DNA of 64,000 bases from NCBI GenBank assembly GCA_013816485.1, contig JACDEI010000004.1, positions 1 through 64,000 on the forward strand, read 5' to 3'. The stretch is from Planctomycetota bacterium (GTDB taxonomy: Bacteria > Planctomycetota > UBA11346). The position numbers were made by a program, and so were the translations under genes. Shown piece by piece: positions 51,276 through 60,860 of the stretch (position 1 is the first letter of the stretch; each line of letters begins with the position of its first letter). The notes under the pieces were generated by a model that worked only from the letters and a program-made list of their open reading frames with translations, was not told the origin of the DNA and ran no database searches.

Positions 51276-52151
51276 TCAGATCCGGCTCACATCCACCACG
51301 GCGTGCACTTCGTGTGTGCCCCCGCCCAGGATCACCCCTTTGGTCGGGCTGATGTCGGTGAAATCACGTCCCACTGCGACGATCAGGTGACGGTCGCTGG
51401 CCAAGCAGTCGTTGGTCGGGTCGAGGCCGATCCAGCCGATCCCAGGGCACCACAAGGACATCCACGCGTGCGAGGCATCGACGCCGACAAGCTTGGGCTG
51501 GCCTGGCGGTGGTTGGGTCTCGAGATAACCGCTGACGTAACGCGCGGCCAAGCCGAGCGAGCGCAGGCAGGCGATGCCGAAGTGGGCGAAATCCTGGCAC
51601 ACCCCCCGGCGTTTGACGAACACCTCCGGCACCGTGGTGGTCACCATGGTGGCCTTCTGATCGTAGACGAACCCGGTGTTGATGCGGTGCACCAGATCGA
51701 GCGCGGCATCAAGCAGCGCGCGGCCCGGCGTGAACGACTCCGCGGCGTAGGCGGCGTACTCCGGGCCGGTGGGCACCATCGGTGAATCGAAACGGTACTC
51801 GCTGGCCAGGACCTCGTCATCCCCCTGCGGATGATGGAGGTGATCGCGCATCTGCTCCCACGCACCGGTGACATGGGCGTCGAGCGCGAAGGCCGGCTCG
51901 ACATCAAGCACCGATTCGGCGCGCACGATCAACTGGTGATGCTGATCCTGCACGGTGAAGCAGTCGACGCGGTTGCCGAAGTAGTCAGCACGGGTGTGCT
52001 GCACCGCGGGGGCGGGTGTGATGTCGAGGGTGAACGATTCGACACGCTGACGCGGAGTGTTCGCCGGCGCGAGGTGCAGCACGTTGTGCGAGACCGTGAC
52101 CGGTTCGCCGTAGCGGTAGGTGGTGGTGTGGGAGACGCGGTATTTGGTCAT
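51276..52151 (-). CDS. Transglutaminase-like cysteine peptidase domain protein
   Basis: A 291-residue cytoplasmic protein of the bacterial transglutaminase-like family with an N-terminal beta domain (YRVSHTTTYRYGEPVTVSHN, HLAP). The triad is Cys185 (KRRGVCQDFAH), His228 (DASHAWMSLW) and Asp244 (GLDPTND). In this setting such proteins are regarded as peptidases or amide-bond enzymes acting with ATP-grasp/Alpha-E partners on a peptide substrate; the substrate is unknown. ATG 52151 has a GAGG site, and the upstream 13 codons are encoded by a GAATGCA word array, so that longer start is rejected. Confidence 0.93.
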   Translation of the reverse strand: MTKYRVSHTTTYRYGEPVTVSHNVLHLAPANTPRQRVESFTLDITPAPAVQHTRADYFGNRVDCFTVQDQHHQLIVRAESVLDVEPAFALDAHVTGAWEQMRDHLHHPQGDDEVLASEYRFDSPMVPTGPEYAAYAAESFTPGRALLDAALDLVHRINTGFVYDQKATMVTTTVPEVFVKRRGVCQDFAHFGIACLRSLGLAARYVSGYLETQPPPGQPKLVGVDASHAWMSLWCPGIGWIGLDPTNDCLASDRHLIVAVGRDFTDISPTKGVILGGGTHEVHAVVDVSRI

Positions 52152-52179
52152 CCACGCCTCTGCTGCGTTGGGGGAAAAC

Positions 52180-52204
52180 TCAGAATGCAAAATGCAGAAT
52201 GCAT
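52180..52204. repeat. GAATGCA/AAATGCA heptamer array
   Basis: Three tandem heptamers (CAGAATG, CAAAATG, CAGAATG) in the 57-nt gap between the ATP-grasp/Alpha-E gene and the transglutaminase gene. No inverted partner is present, so this is a single-arm form of the word elements. Confidence 0.8.
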
Positions 52205-52208
52205 TGGC

Positions 52209-54710
52209 TTACTCCGGTCCCACCGACGGCTGCCGTGTGGTCGTCGCATGACTGAGATACTGCGTCGTCACGGTGTCGGACAGCAACGTCAAGTCCGACG
52301 ACAAGTGGTCGAGCACATGCGCCAGGTGCGAGCGTTCGCCGGTTTCGTCCTCACGGCTGAGCTCCTGCGGATCAACCAGGCGCACCCAGGTGTAGGCACC
52401 CAGAGCGAGACGCTCGGCTGGCGTCGGCAGGGCTTGCGGCGCACGTGGCAGCGCGGCGACGTGGTCGGCGATGCGCTCGAACTGGAAAGCCATCGACCTG
52501 GGGTTGGTGCTGTCGCACAGCAGCAGATCGACCACTGGCGGCACCTGGAGCGACAGCAGGTAACGCGCGCGGTAGGTGATCGCACTGTCGGCGATTTCGA
52601 GTACGGCATCGAGTGCGGTTTCATCGACACGCGGCACCAGTGCTCCGCGCACCAGTTCGGCGGTGAAAGTCGCACGTTCCAGACGGCGACCGAGATCGAG
52701 AAAACGCCATCCAGGGCCACGCGTGGTGTTCTCGGTCGTCATGCCGGCGAACGCAGCGAGATCGAGCACCAGCCGATCGAGCAGCGGCAGCGCGTCGATC
52801 GCACGCTCCGGTTTAACGTCGGGACTGAGGTCCTGGTCGAGGTGGTTGATGATGCGCCAGGTGTCATAGCTCAGACGGTCGCGCGACGAGAACGCCGCAT
52901 AATGCAGGCGTCCGACCACCGAGCGTAGGCTGAACGAGATGGCTTCGCTGAAGAGCAGGTCGAGCAGTTGCGCTTCGAGGGTCGCGGAATCGCTCGCCGG
53001 CTTGCTCAGCACGCCCTGGTGCTTGAGCACACGCAGCGCGGTCTGGAGACCCTGATCGGTACCAACCTCCTGATCACCGGCCAGACGCGTGAGCGCCGCC
53101 CGCAGCACGCGCGCAGCATCTTCCGCGCGCGCACCATAACGGCCGAGCCAGTACAAGTTGTCGGCCACCCGGCTGGGCAGATCGCTGCCCCCGCGTTTGA
53201 ACTCCACCGGCGCGCCGGATGGCCGCAGCAACGTCACCGGCGCCACCGGCCCATCGGCAAGGACCCAGGTGTCCTTGCTCCCCCCGCCGCGCTGGAACGA
53301 CACCGCCCACGGCTGATTTTCGTTGGCGATGCGGGCCAGACCACCCGGCATCACGCAGTAACCGCCATCGTCGCTCGCCACCGCGAACACCCGCAGGACC
53401 AGCGAGCGCGTGGCGAAGGTGCCCTCGCTCCACACCGGCGTGATCGACGGCGCTTGCGCGACCTGTCCGACCAGTGTGTGCGGCAGGGTGTTCAGGCGCA
53501 TCAGCATGCGCTCGCGTTCCTCGCCATCGAGTTCACCGCCGCGACGTGCCGGCGCGCGCACGCTGCCAAAAGCGGGACGGATGACCAAGTCGTCGAAGCG
53601 CTCGCGCAGACGCCCGGCCGCGTCGCCACCCCACAGGGTTTCGACCGCCGGCAGTGTGAGGTCCTCATTGAACAACAGGCGGCAGAGCCGCGGCAGGCTC
53701 GGCATCAGCGCGGCGTTCTCACCGATGCCCGAACCCAGCGCGTTGGCGATCACCACGTTGCCGGCACGGGCCGCCGCGGCCAAGCCAGCGACCCCGAGCG
53801 TCGAGTCGTTGCGCAGTTCGAGCGGATCGCAGAAGTCGTCATCCAGACGGCGCAGGATCACGTCGACCCGGTGCAACCCGCCAAGCGTCTTGAGAAACAC
53901 CTGATCGTCACGCACGGTCAGATCGCCACCTTCCACCAGGGTGTAGCCCAGGTAGCGCGCGAGGTAGGCGTGTTCAAAGTAGGTCTCGTTGTACGGACCT
54001 GGCGTCAACAACACGATGCGGGGATTGTCCTGGCGGGTCTTGAGCCTGCTCGCCAGCACCGAGAGCGTGCGGCGCATGGCGATGAAGAAACCGGCGAGAC
54101 GTTGGACTCCGCATTGGCGATAACCATCGGACAGCGCCCGTGAGAGGACGATGCGGTTCTCCAACGCATATCCTGCACCTGCCGGTGCCTGGGTACGGTC
54201 GGCGAGCACCCGCCACGCGCCATCAGTGCCACGTACCAGATCGGCAGCGTAGAAATGCAGCCAGCGTCCACCCGGTGGCTGGATGCCATGGCAGGCACGC
54301 AGGAAGGCTGGATGGGCGAAGAGCAACGCCGGATCGAGGCCGCCTTCTTTGAGCAGTCGTTGCGTGCCGTAAGCGTCCGCAATCACCGTTTCGACCAGTC
54401 GTGCCCGCTGAGCAATACCACGCGCCAGACCATCCCACTCCGCGGCCGACAACATCAGCGGCAGCGGGTCGAGCTGCCATGGCCGGTCGAGTCCGTGGGC
54501 GTCGCCGTAGACGTTGTAGGTGACGCCGTTCTCGCGGATCAGCCGGCGGGCCTGTTCGTAACGCAGTCCCATGCCGCGTGCGCCCAGGCGCCGCAGGTAG
54601 TCGTTGAGCGTCTGCCATTGCGGGCGCACCTGCGCGCGATCACGCAATTCGTCATAAGCGCCAGCGACAGCGGGAGCATTGACCAGATCAAGGTCGCCAG
54701 GGGCATCCAT
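52209..54710 (-). CDS. Circularly permuted ATP-grasp protein fused to Alpha-E (DUF403)
   Basis: An 833-residue fusion. Residues about 1-480 are a circularly permuted ATP-grasp type 2 domain (DELRDRAQVRPQWQTLNDYLRRLG, RIVLLTPGPYNETYFEHAYLARYLGYTLVEGGDL, DFCDPLELRNDSTLGVAGL, VIANALGSGIGENAALMPSLPRL). Residues about 515-830 are Alpha-E (SRVADNLYWLGRYGARAEDAARVLR, LERATFTAELVR, NPRSMAFQFERIADHVAALP). The two parts are separate genes in many bacteria. Such loci were proposed to synthesise or modify small peptides by amide ligation. ATG 54710 begins the conserved region; ATG 54782 is an alternative without a ribosome site. First gene of a leftward pair with the transglutaminase. Confidence 0.92.
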   Translation of the reverse strand: MDAPGDLDLVNAPAVAGAYDELRDRAQVRPQWQTLNDYLRRLGARGMGLRYEQARRLIRENGVTYNVYGDAHGLDRPWQLDPLPLMLSAAEWDGLARGIAQRARLVETVIADAYGTQRLLKEGGLDPALLFAHPAFLRACHGIQPPGGRWLHFYAADLVRGTDGAWRVLADRTQAPAGAGYALENRIVLSRALSDGYRQCGVQRLAGFFIAMRRTLSVLASRLKTRQDNPRIVLLTPGPYNETYFEHAYLARYLGYTLVEGGDLTVRDDQVFLKTLGGLHRVDVILRRLDDDFCDPLELRNDSTLGVAGLAAAARAGNVVIANALGSGIGENAALMPSLPRLCRLLFNEDLTLPAVETLWGGDAAGRLRERFDDLVIRPAFGSVRAPARRGGELDGEERERMLMRLNTLPHTLVGQVAQAPSITPVWSEGTFATRSLVLRVFAVASDDGGYCVMPGGLARIANENQPWAVSFQRGGGSKDTWVLADGPVAPVTLLRPSGAPVEFKRGGSDLPSRVADNLYWLGRYGARAEDAARVLRAALTRLAGDQEVGTDQGLQTALRVLKHQGVLSKPASDSATLEAQLLDLLFSEAISFSLRSVVGRLHYAAFSSRDRLSYDTWRIINHLDQDLSPDVKPERAIDALPLLDRLVLDLAAFAGMTTENTTRGPGWRFLDLGRRLERATFTAELVRGALVPRVDETALDAVLEIADSAITYRARYLLSLQVPPVVDLLLCDSTNPRSMAFQFERIADHVAALPRAPQALPTPAERLALGAYTWVRLVDPQELSREDETGERSHLAHVLDHLSSDLTLLSDTVTTQYLSHATTTRQPSVGPE

Positions 54711-54861
54711 CACAAGCTGACAGGTGAGGGGCTGACGCGCCAACGTCAATCGTGCATCATGCACGCCTTGCCGGATCACCATCCACACGCCGGGGGCAGG
54801 GCGGTTGCCCTGAGTGCGCGATGGGGATAGTGCCGCCGTGTCACCTCTTCCGGGATCCGCG

Positions 54862-57045
54862 ATGACCGCCAACGATGCTGCTCAACCAGCGTCGACCCGT
54901 GGTCCGACCAGCGCACCGACCGGTCTGTCGTCGCCGGTGGCGATGATGTTGATCATCCCCCTGCTGGTGCTCGCCAGTGGCCTCGCGGTCGGTTGGATCA
55001 CGCGTCTCGCGCTGCACCGCAGCGTCATGGCGACCGCCGAAACCGCCTTGTCGCAGAGCACCGACCGCACGCGTCGCGAGATCGATGATTGCCTGGAGCA
55101 GGCCACGCCGGTGCTGAGCGCCTTGCGCGCGTGGGCACGCAGCCAGCCGGACCTGGAGAACCACACCACCGTCGCGCGCACCCTGCTGGCGATCGCCCAC
55201 GGTCGCCCAGGCGTGGCGATCGTCAGCATCAGTACGCCCGCCGGCGCCTTCCATGCGGTCGAGCACCGCAACCATGAATGGACCTACGTCCACACCGCCG
55301 TCGCGCCTGACGGAAGCACCCCCCGCACCGTCTCTAGTTTCACCATCGATCGCACGCTGGCGCCGGAACGGCAGCAGGACAATAGCGGTTTCGATCCACG
55401 TCAGCGTCCCTACTACCTCGACGCCACCCGCAATCGCGGGCGGGTGTGGACCGATCCCTGCGTGTTCTTCAACAGCGGTTTCACCGGCATCACCTGCGCC
55501 GAACCGGTATCACATCCCGCGGACGCCAGCGCGCCGTTAGTCGGGGTGGTGGCGGTGGATTTCGATCTCGAAAGCCTGGGGGCGGTGTTGGAGCAGGTCG
55601 ACACCCAGTTCGGCAGCCGCAGCTTCCTCTTCACCGCCGAACGCGTGCTGGTGGGTCTGCCCAAGGCGTGGCATCCGCCGGCCGATCCCACCGGTGCACG
55701 CCACCTGCTCACGGTATCCGATGTGAAACAACCGCTGCTCAATGCGTATTTCACCGCTCTTCCCACGCTGTCCCGCCAGGACCAGCCACAGGAGCCTTTC
55801 CGCGTGGTGGGCGGGGGTATCGAACAGATCGCTGCGGTGAGCGCCTGTCCGATCCCGGGAAACGGCCCGACGTGGTACGTCGGCATGATGTTGCCGCGCG
55901 ATACGTTGATGGGCGATGCTGATCGGCACCTGAACCTGTCGCTGTTCATCGGCCTGCTGGTGCTGGCCTTGTCGACCGCGGTGGCGTGGTGGTTCGCCCG
56001 TCACCTGTCGCGCAGCCGGAACGAGGCCGCACACGCACGGGCACGCGCACAGGAGGCGGAAGCCTCGTTGCACGACCTCGGCTCGTACCAACTGGTCAAG
56101 CTGCTCGGCAAGGGCGGCATGGGCGAGGTGTGGCTGGCGCAGCACCGCATGCTCGCGTGTCCGGCAGCAATCAAGCTGATCAAGGCCGAAACCATGGAAG
56201 GCCATGATGCGGAACGCCGCGGCGAGATCCGCAAACGCTTCACCACCGAGGCGCGCATCACCGCCAATCTGCGCAGCCGCAACACCATCGAGCTGTACGA
56301 TTACGGCATCACCGATGACGGCACGTTCTATTACGTGATGGAATTGCTGGAGGGTATCGACCTCTACGATCTGGTGGCGAAACATGGACGGCTGGGGCCG
56401 GCGCGCGTGGTCCATCTGCTGGTACAAGCGTGCAACAGCCTGGCGGAAGCCCACGACCGCGGCCTGGTGCACCGCGACATCAAGCCGGAGAACCTCTTCA
56501 TCAGTCGGCGCGCCGACGAAGTCGATGTGCTCAAGATCCTCGACTTCGGCATCGTGCGCATGCAGGAACCGACCAAGGACATGGCGCGGACCAGACATGG
56601 CCTGGTACAAGGCACACCAGCCACCATGTCACCGGAACAGGCCACTGACCAACCGCTCGATGGCCGCAGCGATCTTTACAGTCTCGGCTGCGTCGCCTAT
56701 TGGTTGCTGACCGGCCAAGCGGTGTTCACCAGCGAGAATCAGATGGAGTTGTTGAACGACCACGTGCAGCGCGAACCGATCCCCCCGAGCGAACGCGGCG
56801 GTCGACCACTGCCGCCCGCCCTGGAAGCCATCGTGATGTCGTGCCTGGCCAAGAATCCAGAGAAACGGCCACGCGACGCCCGGGCGCTGGCGCATCACCT
56901 GAGGACCGCGGATCTCGCCGGCAGCGACGCCTGGGATGACACACGCATGCGTCTTTGGTGGGAACAACACCTGCCGCCGCAGTCGTTGCCAACCCCCAAT
57001 GACGGTGCGACGCAGGTGTTCTCGCCCAAGACCTTGGCGCGGTGA
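54862..57045 (+). CDS. Ser/Thr kinase with Cache-like extracellular sensor
   Basis: A 727-residue membrane kinase. A transmembrane helix at 26-48 is followed by an ectodomain (about 50-355) with dCache-like hallmarks (FDPRQRPYYLDATRNRGRVWTDPCVFFNSGFTGITCAEPV, GVVAVDFDLESL). TM2 lies at 357-379, then a short coiled linker leads to a kinase domain at 407-680: GKGGMG loop, Lys438, HRDIKPEN with Asp539, intact DFG (561) and GTPATMSPEQ. Cache domains bind small ligands such as amino acids or carboxylates. It is divergent from the ATP-grasp/transglutaminase pair across about 150 nt, so it may sense the product of that pair (inference). ATG 54862 is chosen after a short untranslated frame. Confidence 0.92.
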   Translation: MTANDAAQPASTRGPTSAPTGLSSPVAMMLIIPLLVLASGLAVGWITRLALHRSVMATAETALSQSTDRTRREIDDCLEQATPVLSALRAWARSQPDLENHTTVARTLLAIAHGRPGVAIVSISTPAGAFHAVEHRNHEWTYVHTAVAPDGSTPRTVSSFTIDRTLAPERQQDNSGFDPRQRPYYLDATRNRGRVWTDPCVFFNSGFTGITCAEPVSHPADASAPLVGVVAVDFDLESLGAVLEQVDTQFGSRSFLFTAERVLVGLPKAWHPPADPTGARHLLTVSDVKQPLLNAYFTALPTLSRQDQPQEPFRVVGGGIEQIAAVSACPIPGNGPTWYVGMMLPRDTLMGDADRHLNLSLFIGLLVLALSTAVAWWFARHLSRSRNEAAHARARAQEAEASLHDLGSYQLVKLLGKGGMGEVWLAQHRMLACPAAIKLIKAETMEGHDAERRGEIRKRFTTEARITANLRSRNTIELYDYGITDDGTFYYVMELLEGIDLYDLVAKHGRLGPARVVHLLVQACNSLAEAHDRGLVHRDIKPENLFISRRADEVDVLKILDFGIVRMQEPTKDMARTRHGLVQGTPATMSPEQATDQPLDGRSDLYSLGCVAYWLLTGQAVFTSENQMELLNDHVQREPIPPSERGGRPLPPALEAIVMSCLAKNPEKRPRDARALAHHLRTADLAGSDAWDDTRMRLWWEQHLPPQSLPTPNDGATQVFSPKTLAR

Positions 57046-57220
57046 TGCCGCGGTGGTGAGCTGATCCGCTTCAATCGTGCTCGTATCGGTCATCTTGGCT
57101 CACGCGATTCGCTGGCCGTTGCTGATGATCCACGAGGTCATGGTTGCCGAGTGCCACGGTTGGCCAACGCTGCCGCACCCGATCCGGTACCATTTTGCCG
57201 CCACCGCCTGGAGTCTGCTG

Positions 57221-59542
57221 ATGTCGCTGCGTCCGTTTGTCCTCGCTGCCATGCTCGCCTGCCCGCTCCTGCCGATGTGGGCTGGTGAGGACAAATCCAA
57301 GGACGCACCGAAGCCGCCGCCCTGGTACACGATGATGGACTACGGGCCGTTCCTGCTCGACACCATCACCGGCAAAGGTGGCGACGTGGCCAAGGGCCTC
57401 GCCATCCCGTTTGGTGACGACGGCAAGGCCGGTGGCATCTGCTACGACCTTGACCTCATGCGCGTCAGCGCCGCGTGGACCGGCGGGTTCCTGAAATACA
57501 CCGGCGATGCCTACGACCGGCAGCACAACCGTGGACCGGAAGTGGTGAAGCCTCTGACGTTCAGCAGCGGAGCCGCGCCCGGTTGGGCCAAAGATGGCTC
57601 GTTCGCCGATCCGCGCAGTGAACCCTTCGGCCCCCTGCCACGGGACTGGGCGCGTTTCACCGGGTTGTACCGCAACGGTTCCCAGGTGGTGTTGAGCTAT
57701 ACTGTCGCTGATGGCCACGTGCTGGAACTGCCCGGCTTTGCCGACGGCGTGTTCACCCGCACGCTGATGCTCAGTGATCTGCACGCGACGCAGATGACGG
57801 TGGCGCAGCTCGCAGGGGCCAAAGATGCCTCGGCGGACGGCGTCACCACGCTGGGCGCAGAGCAGAGCAGCGTCAGCGCGGTACTGATCGGCAACGCTTC
57901 CGGCGCCTCGCTGTCGGTGGTAGGCGACCGCCTCGTCCTGCACCTGTCGGCGACCAAGACCGCGACGTTCACCGTGGCGATCACCGCCGGTGACGCCGCC
58001 AGTGCCAAGGCGAAGTTCGCTGCCACCAAATCCGGCGCTGATCCGAGCGCGCTCATCAGCGGCGGGGCGGCACGCTGGAACCAACCGCTCACCACCAGCG
58101 GCAGCCTGGGCAAGGACGATGGGCCCTATGCGGTCGACACCATCGCCACGCCGGACGACAATCCGTGGAAGGCCAGCCTGCGTTTCGGCGGTCTCGACTT
58201 CTTCGCTGATGGTCGTGCCGCGCTCAGCACCTGGAATGGCGACGTGTGGATCGTCGATGGCATCGACGCGGAACTCAAGAACACCACGTGGCGACGTTTC
58301 GCCGGTGGTCTGCACCAGCCGCTCGGGCTCAAGGTTGTCGATGGGCAGGTCTACATCCTCTGCCGCAACGGCCTGTGGCGGCTCAAGGATCTCAACCACG
58401 ACGGCGAAGCGGATTTCTACGAGCTGTTCAACGGCGACATCCACTCGACGCCCGCCTTCCATGAGTTCGCCTTCGACCTGCACACCGATGCCGAAGGCAA
58501 CTTCTACCACACCAAATCCGGACCGGTGAAGAAAGGTGGTCGTGGATTTGAAACCATCAGCGAGCACCACGGCTGCATCATCAAGATCAGCAAGGACGGT
58601 CAGACACTGGAACGCTGGGCGACAGGATTCCGCGCGCCCAACGGCATGGGCCTCGGCCCCGATGGAACGATGACCTCGGGCGACAACGAAGGCACCTGGA
58701 TGCCGGTGTGCCGGCTCAACTATATCAGGAAAGGAGGTTTCAGCGGCGTGATGGATCTCGCCCACCGCGATCCACTACCGACCATTTACGATCCGCCGAT
58801 CTGCTTCATGCCGCACAAGGTCGACAATTCCAGCGGCGGGCAGGTATGGCCAATGGATAAGCGCTGGGGTCCGCTCGCCGGAAACCTGCTGCATCTCTCG
58901 TATGGTCAATGCGCGCTGTTCGTAGTCGCGTGGGGCTTGGAAGGCGACGTGCCCCAAGGTGGCATGACCAAGCTGCCGCTCACCTTCAATACCGGCATCA
59001 TGCGCGCGCGAGTGAATCCCAAGGACGGTCAGGTGTACGTCTGCGGCCTGAAGGGTTGGCAGACCACAGCGGCCAAGGACGGCGGTTTCCAACGCGTGCG
59101 CGCCACCGGCAAGTCTGCATGTTTCCCGGTTGGGATGCAGGTGCACAAGAACGGCATCGCGCTGACCTTCAGCGACAAACTCGATGCCGACACGGTCAAG
59201 GATCTCGACAATTGGACCGGTGAGCAATGGGACTATCTGTGGACCGCCAATTACGGTTCGCCGGAAGTCCCGCCCGGCGCGAAGAGCGCTCCGCCCGCAG
59301 CGGTCCCGGCGCCGGGCAAGGTAGGCCCTCCTCCGGGCACGACGTCCAGCGGCCACGTCCCCCTGCCGATCACCGCCACCTCGCTCAGCGCCGACGGGCG
59401 CACGGTGTTCCTGACCATCAGCGACCTCAAACCGGTGATGCAGTTCACCGTCAAGTTCAAGATCGCCACCGCCTCCGGCGATGATCTCAACCAGACGTTC
59501 GTCGGCACCATCAACGTGGTGCCCGACCGCGCTGGGCCATAA
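57221..59542 (+). CDS. Secreted beta-propeller protein with DUF6797-type N-terminus
   Basis: A 773-residue secreted protein with a signal peptide (MSLRPFVLAAMLACPLLPMWA). The N-terminal region (about 30-260) resembles the DUF6797 domain found before sugar-dehydrogenase-like propellers in planctomycetes. The central part (about 340-650) is a PQQ/glucose-sorbosone-dehydrogenase-like beta-propeller (GLHQPLGLKVVDGQVYILCRNGLWRL, DLNHDGEADFYELFNGD, GCIIKISKDGQTLERWATGFRAPNGMGLGPDG). The C-terminal Ig-like domain ends the protein. No CxxCH haem motif is seen, unlike many relatives. The substrate is unknown. ATG 57221 gives the signal peptide; the frame upstream to 57077 looks noncoding. Confidence 0.88.
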   Translation: MSLRPFVLAAMLACPLLPMWAGEDKSKDAPKPPPWYTMMDYGPFLLDTITGKGGDVAKGLAIPFGDDGKAGGICYDLDLMRVSAAWTGGFLKYTGDAYDRQHNRGPEVVKPLTFSSGAAPGWAKDGSFADPRSEPFGPLPRDWARFTGLYRNGSQVVLSYTVADGHVLELPGFADGVFTRTLMLSDLHATQMTVAQLAGAKDASADGVTTLGAEQSSVSAVLIGNASGASLSVVGDRLVLHLSATKTATFTVAITAGDAASAKAKFAATKSGADPSALISGGAARWNQPLTTSGSLGKDDGPYAVDTIATPDDNPWKASLRFGGLDFFADGRAALSTWNGDVWIVDGIDAELKNTTWRRFAGGLHQPLGLKVVDGQVYILCRNGLWRLKDLNHDGEADFYELFNGDIHSTPAFHEFAFDLHTDAEGNFYHTKSGPVKKGGRGFETISEHHGCIIKISKDGQTLERWATGFRAPNGMGLGPDGTMTSGDNEGTWMPVCRLNYIRKGGFSGVMDLAHRDPLPTIYDPPICFMPHKVDNSSGGQVWPMDKRWGPLAGNLLHLSYGQCALFVVAWGLEGDVPQGGMTKLPLTFNTGIMRARVNPKDGQVYVCGLKGWQTTAAKDGGFQRVRATGKSACFPVGMQVHKNGIALTFSDKLDADTVKDLDNWTGEQWDYLWTANYGSPEVPPGAKSAPPAAVPAPGKVGPPPGTTSSGHVPLPITATSLSADGRTVFLTISDLKPVMQFTVKFKIATASGDDLNQTFVGTINVVPDRAGP

Positions 59543-59610
59543 CGCGCCATAACGCGTCAGGGCTTGGCAGAATCACTGCGCCACGGTAGGTCCCTTTCCA
59601 GGAGCACTCC

Positions 59611-60015
59611 ATGGCCACCCACGCCGACGCCGACCTCATCATCAAACTCTACGACCTCCGCCGCGAAGGCGTCTGCCGCGAAGCACGCAAGTTCTTCGCT
59701 GGCTGGGCGCCCAAAGATCCTGACGAGGTCAAGAAGGTCGGCTCAGATCCGACCTGGACCAACAACGCCTACACCCGTCAGGCGACCACCTACTGGGAGA
59801 TGGCGTTCTCCATCGCCAACGAAGGTGCGATCGACGCCAACCTCTTCGCCAAGAACTGCGGCGAGGGCCTGCTGTTCGCGGTGAAGTGCCAGTGGCTGAA
59901 GCTGAAGTTCCCCAACGAGTGGACCCGCACCATGGCCGAGGCCGAGGCGTTCATCGCGAAGAATGAAGCCGCCAAGAAGAAGGCGGAGATGTTCAAGGGA
60001 CGCTTTACTTGGTGA
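59611..60015 (+). CDS. Conserved small protein of unknown function
   Basis: A 134-residue soluble protein, rich in aromatic and charged residues, helical (LIIKLYDLRREGVCREARKFFAGW; TTYWEMAFSIANEGAID; KCQWLKLKFPNEWTRTMAEAEAFI). No signal peptide or membrane helix. Codon use matches the GC-rich neighbours, supporting a real gene. No family is recognised. It starts 69 nt after the propeller gene and is probably separate from the low-GC genes that follow. Confidence 0.78.
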   Translation: MATHADADLIIKLYDLRREGVCREARKFFAGWAPKDPDEVKKVGSDPTWTNNAYTRQATTYWEMAFSIANEGAIDANLFAKNCGEGLLFAVKCQWLKLKFPNEWTRTMAEAEAFIAKNEAAKKKAEMFKGRFTW

Positions 60016-60116
60016 AGACCAATCGCTAAGTAGATGATTCGATTTCATCGAAGTGCATGTCTTTCCCATAGAAATGCTAAATCCAACACTAGGCTGCACC
60101 TTGAAAGAGGCGTCTC

Positions 60117-60374
60117 ATGGCTACCAACAAAGAAATTCTGGTGTCCTTCCAGCGGCACAAACAGCTCCAGCAATCCTTCGCCAATTCCATGTGGTCCTGG
60201 ATGATTGTAGTCGGTCTCGTGTGGTGGCTGACCAGTTGGATGTGGGCATTAATCCCCGGATCCCTTGCTGTCATCTGTATCATCTTTTCAATCAGCAATG
60301 GATTAAGAGCCAACAAACTTGAGCCTTTGGTTAAGGACATAGTTAGCCAAGAGGATCTGAAAGCGAAACCTTAA
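60117..60374 (+). CDS. Small membrane protein in low-GC segment
   Basis: An 85-residue protein with two hydrophobic segments (WSWMIVVGLVWWLTSWMWALI and SLAVICIIFSISNGL) and charged ends. Base composition and codon use (many A/T-ending codons) differ sharply from all neighbours, suggesting recent transfer together with the next gene, whose start overlaps its stop (TAATG). No family recognised. Confidence 0.75.
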   Translation: MATNKEILVSFQRHKQLQQSFANSMWSWMIVVGLVWWLTSWMWALIPGSLAVICIIFSISNGLRANKLEPLVKDIVSQEDLKAKP

Positions 60375-60808
60375 TGAGCGCTAGTCCGGAATACATAAAG
60401 GAACAAACGCCAAAACGGGACGGTCATCCCCATGGGTTATGGTCACTCCTGGTCATATTGGGGGTAATGGCCGCAATCGGGATAGCAGTTAGTCACTTTC
60501 TTTCCGGCAAAGCCGATAAGACGATGAAGACGACCGATGAGAATCCCGCAAGCGTGCCACTAAAGGTATCTGAGCCAGAAAGCATCGAGGATGTCCTACT
60601 TTCTGCTCAGCAAAACGGTCGCTCGGTCATTCGTATTTACCTAGTGGCAAGCAGCGTCCAGCTTGTCGGTCATTGGTCCATAAAGGTAGTAGGATATGAC
60701 TCTATAACTTTTGATGGGGCGGATGGCTTATTCACAGTCAAGACCTCATTCATTGCGGCTGTGCTTATTGCTCCCACTGGTAAGGACGCGTCCAAACCAT
60801 CTCCCTAA
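60374..60808 (+). CDS. Single-pass membrane protein in low-GC segment
   Basis: A 144-residue protein with one transmembrane helix (about 22-43, LWSLLVILGVMAAIGIAVSHF) and an outer region of about 95 residues (SIEDVLLSAQQNGRSVIRIYLVASSVQLVGHWSIKVVGYDSITFDGADG). That region has a beta-strand pattern that might suit an adhesion or Ig-like fold, but this is not established. Low-GC codon use as in the partner gene. Translation is coupled by a 1-nt overlap. It is followed by a small ATCTCCC/GGGAGAT stem at about 60798-60822 and the convergent xylB. Confidence 0.75.
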   Translation: MSASPEYIKEQTPKRDGHPHGLWSLLVILGVMAAIGIAVSHFLSGKADKTMKTTDENPASVPLKVSEPESIEDVLLSAQQNGRSVIRIYLVASSVQLVGHWSIKVVGYDSITFDGADGLFTVKTSFIAAVLIAPTGKDASKPSP

Positions 60809-60860
60809 ACGGGAGGGAGATCATCATCCACTGAGGTCTTCCCTTCTGGGTCGTCGTTCG

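Noticed and set aside
57071-58765. 564-codon minus-strand frame opposite the propeller gene
   Set aside because: No motifs; the plus strand has a signal peptide and a propeller domain.
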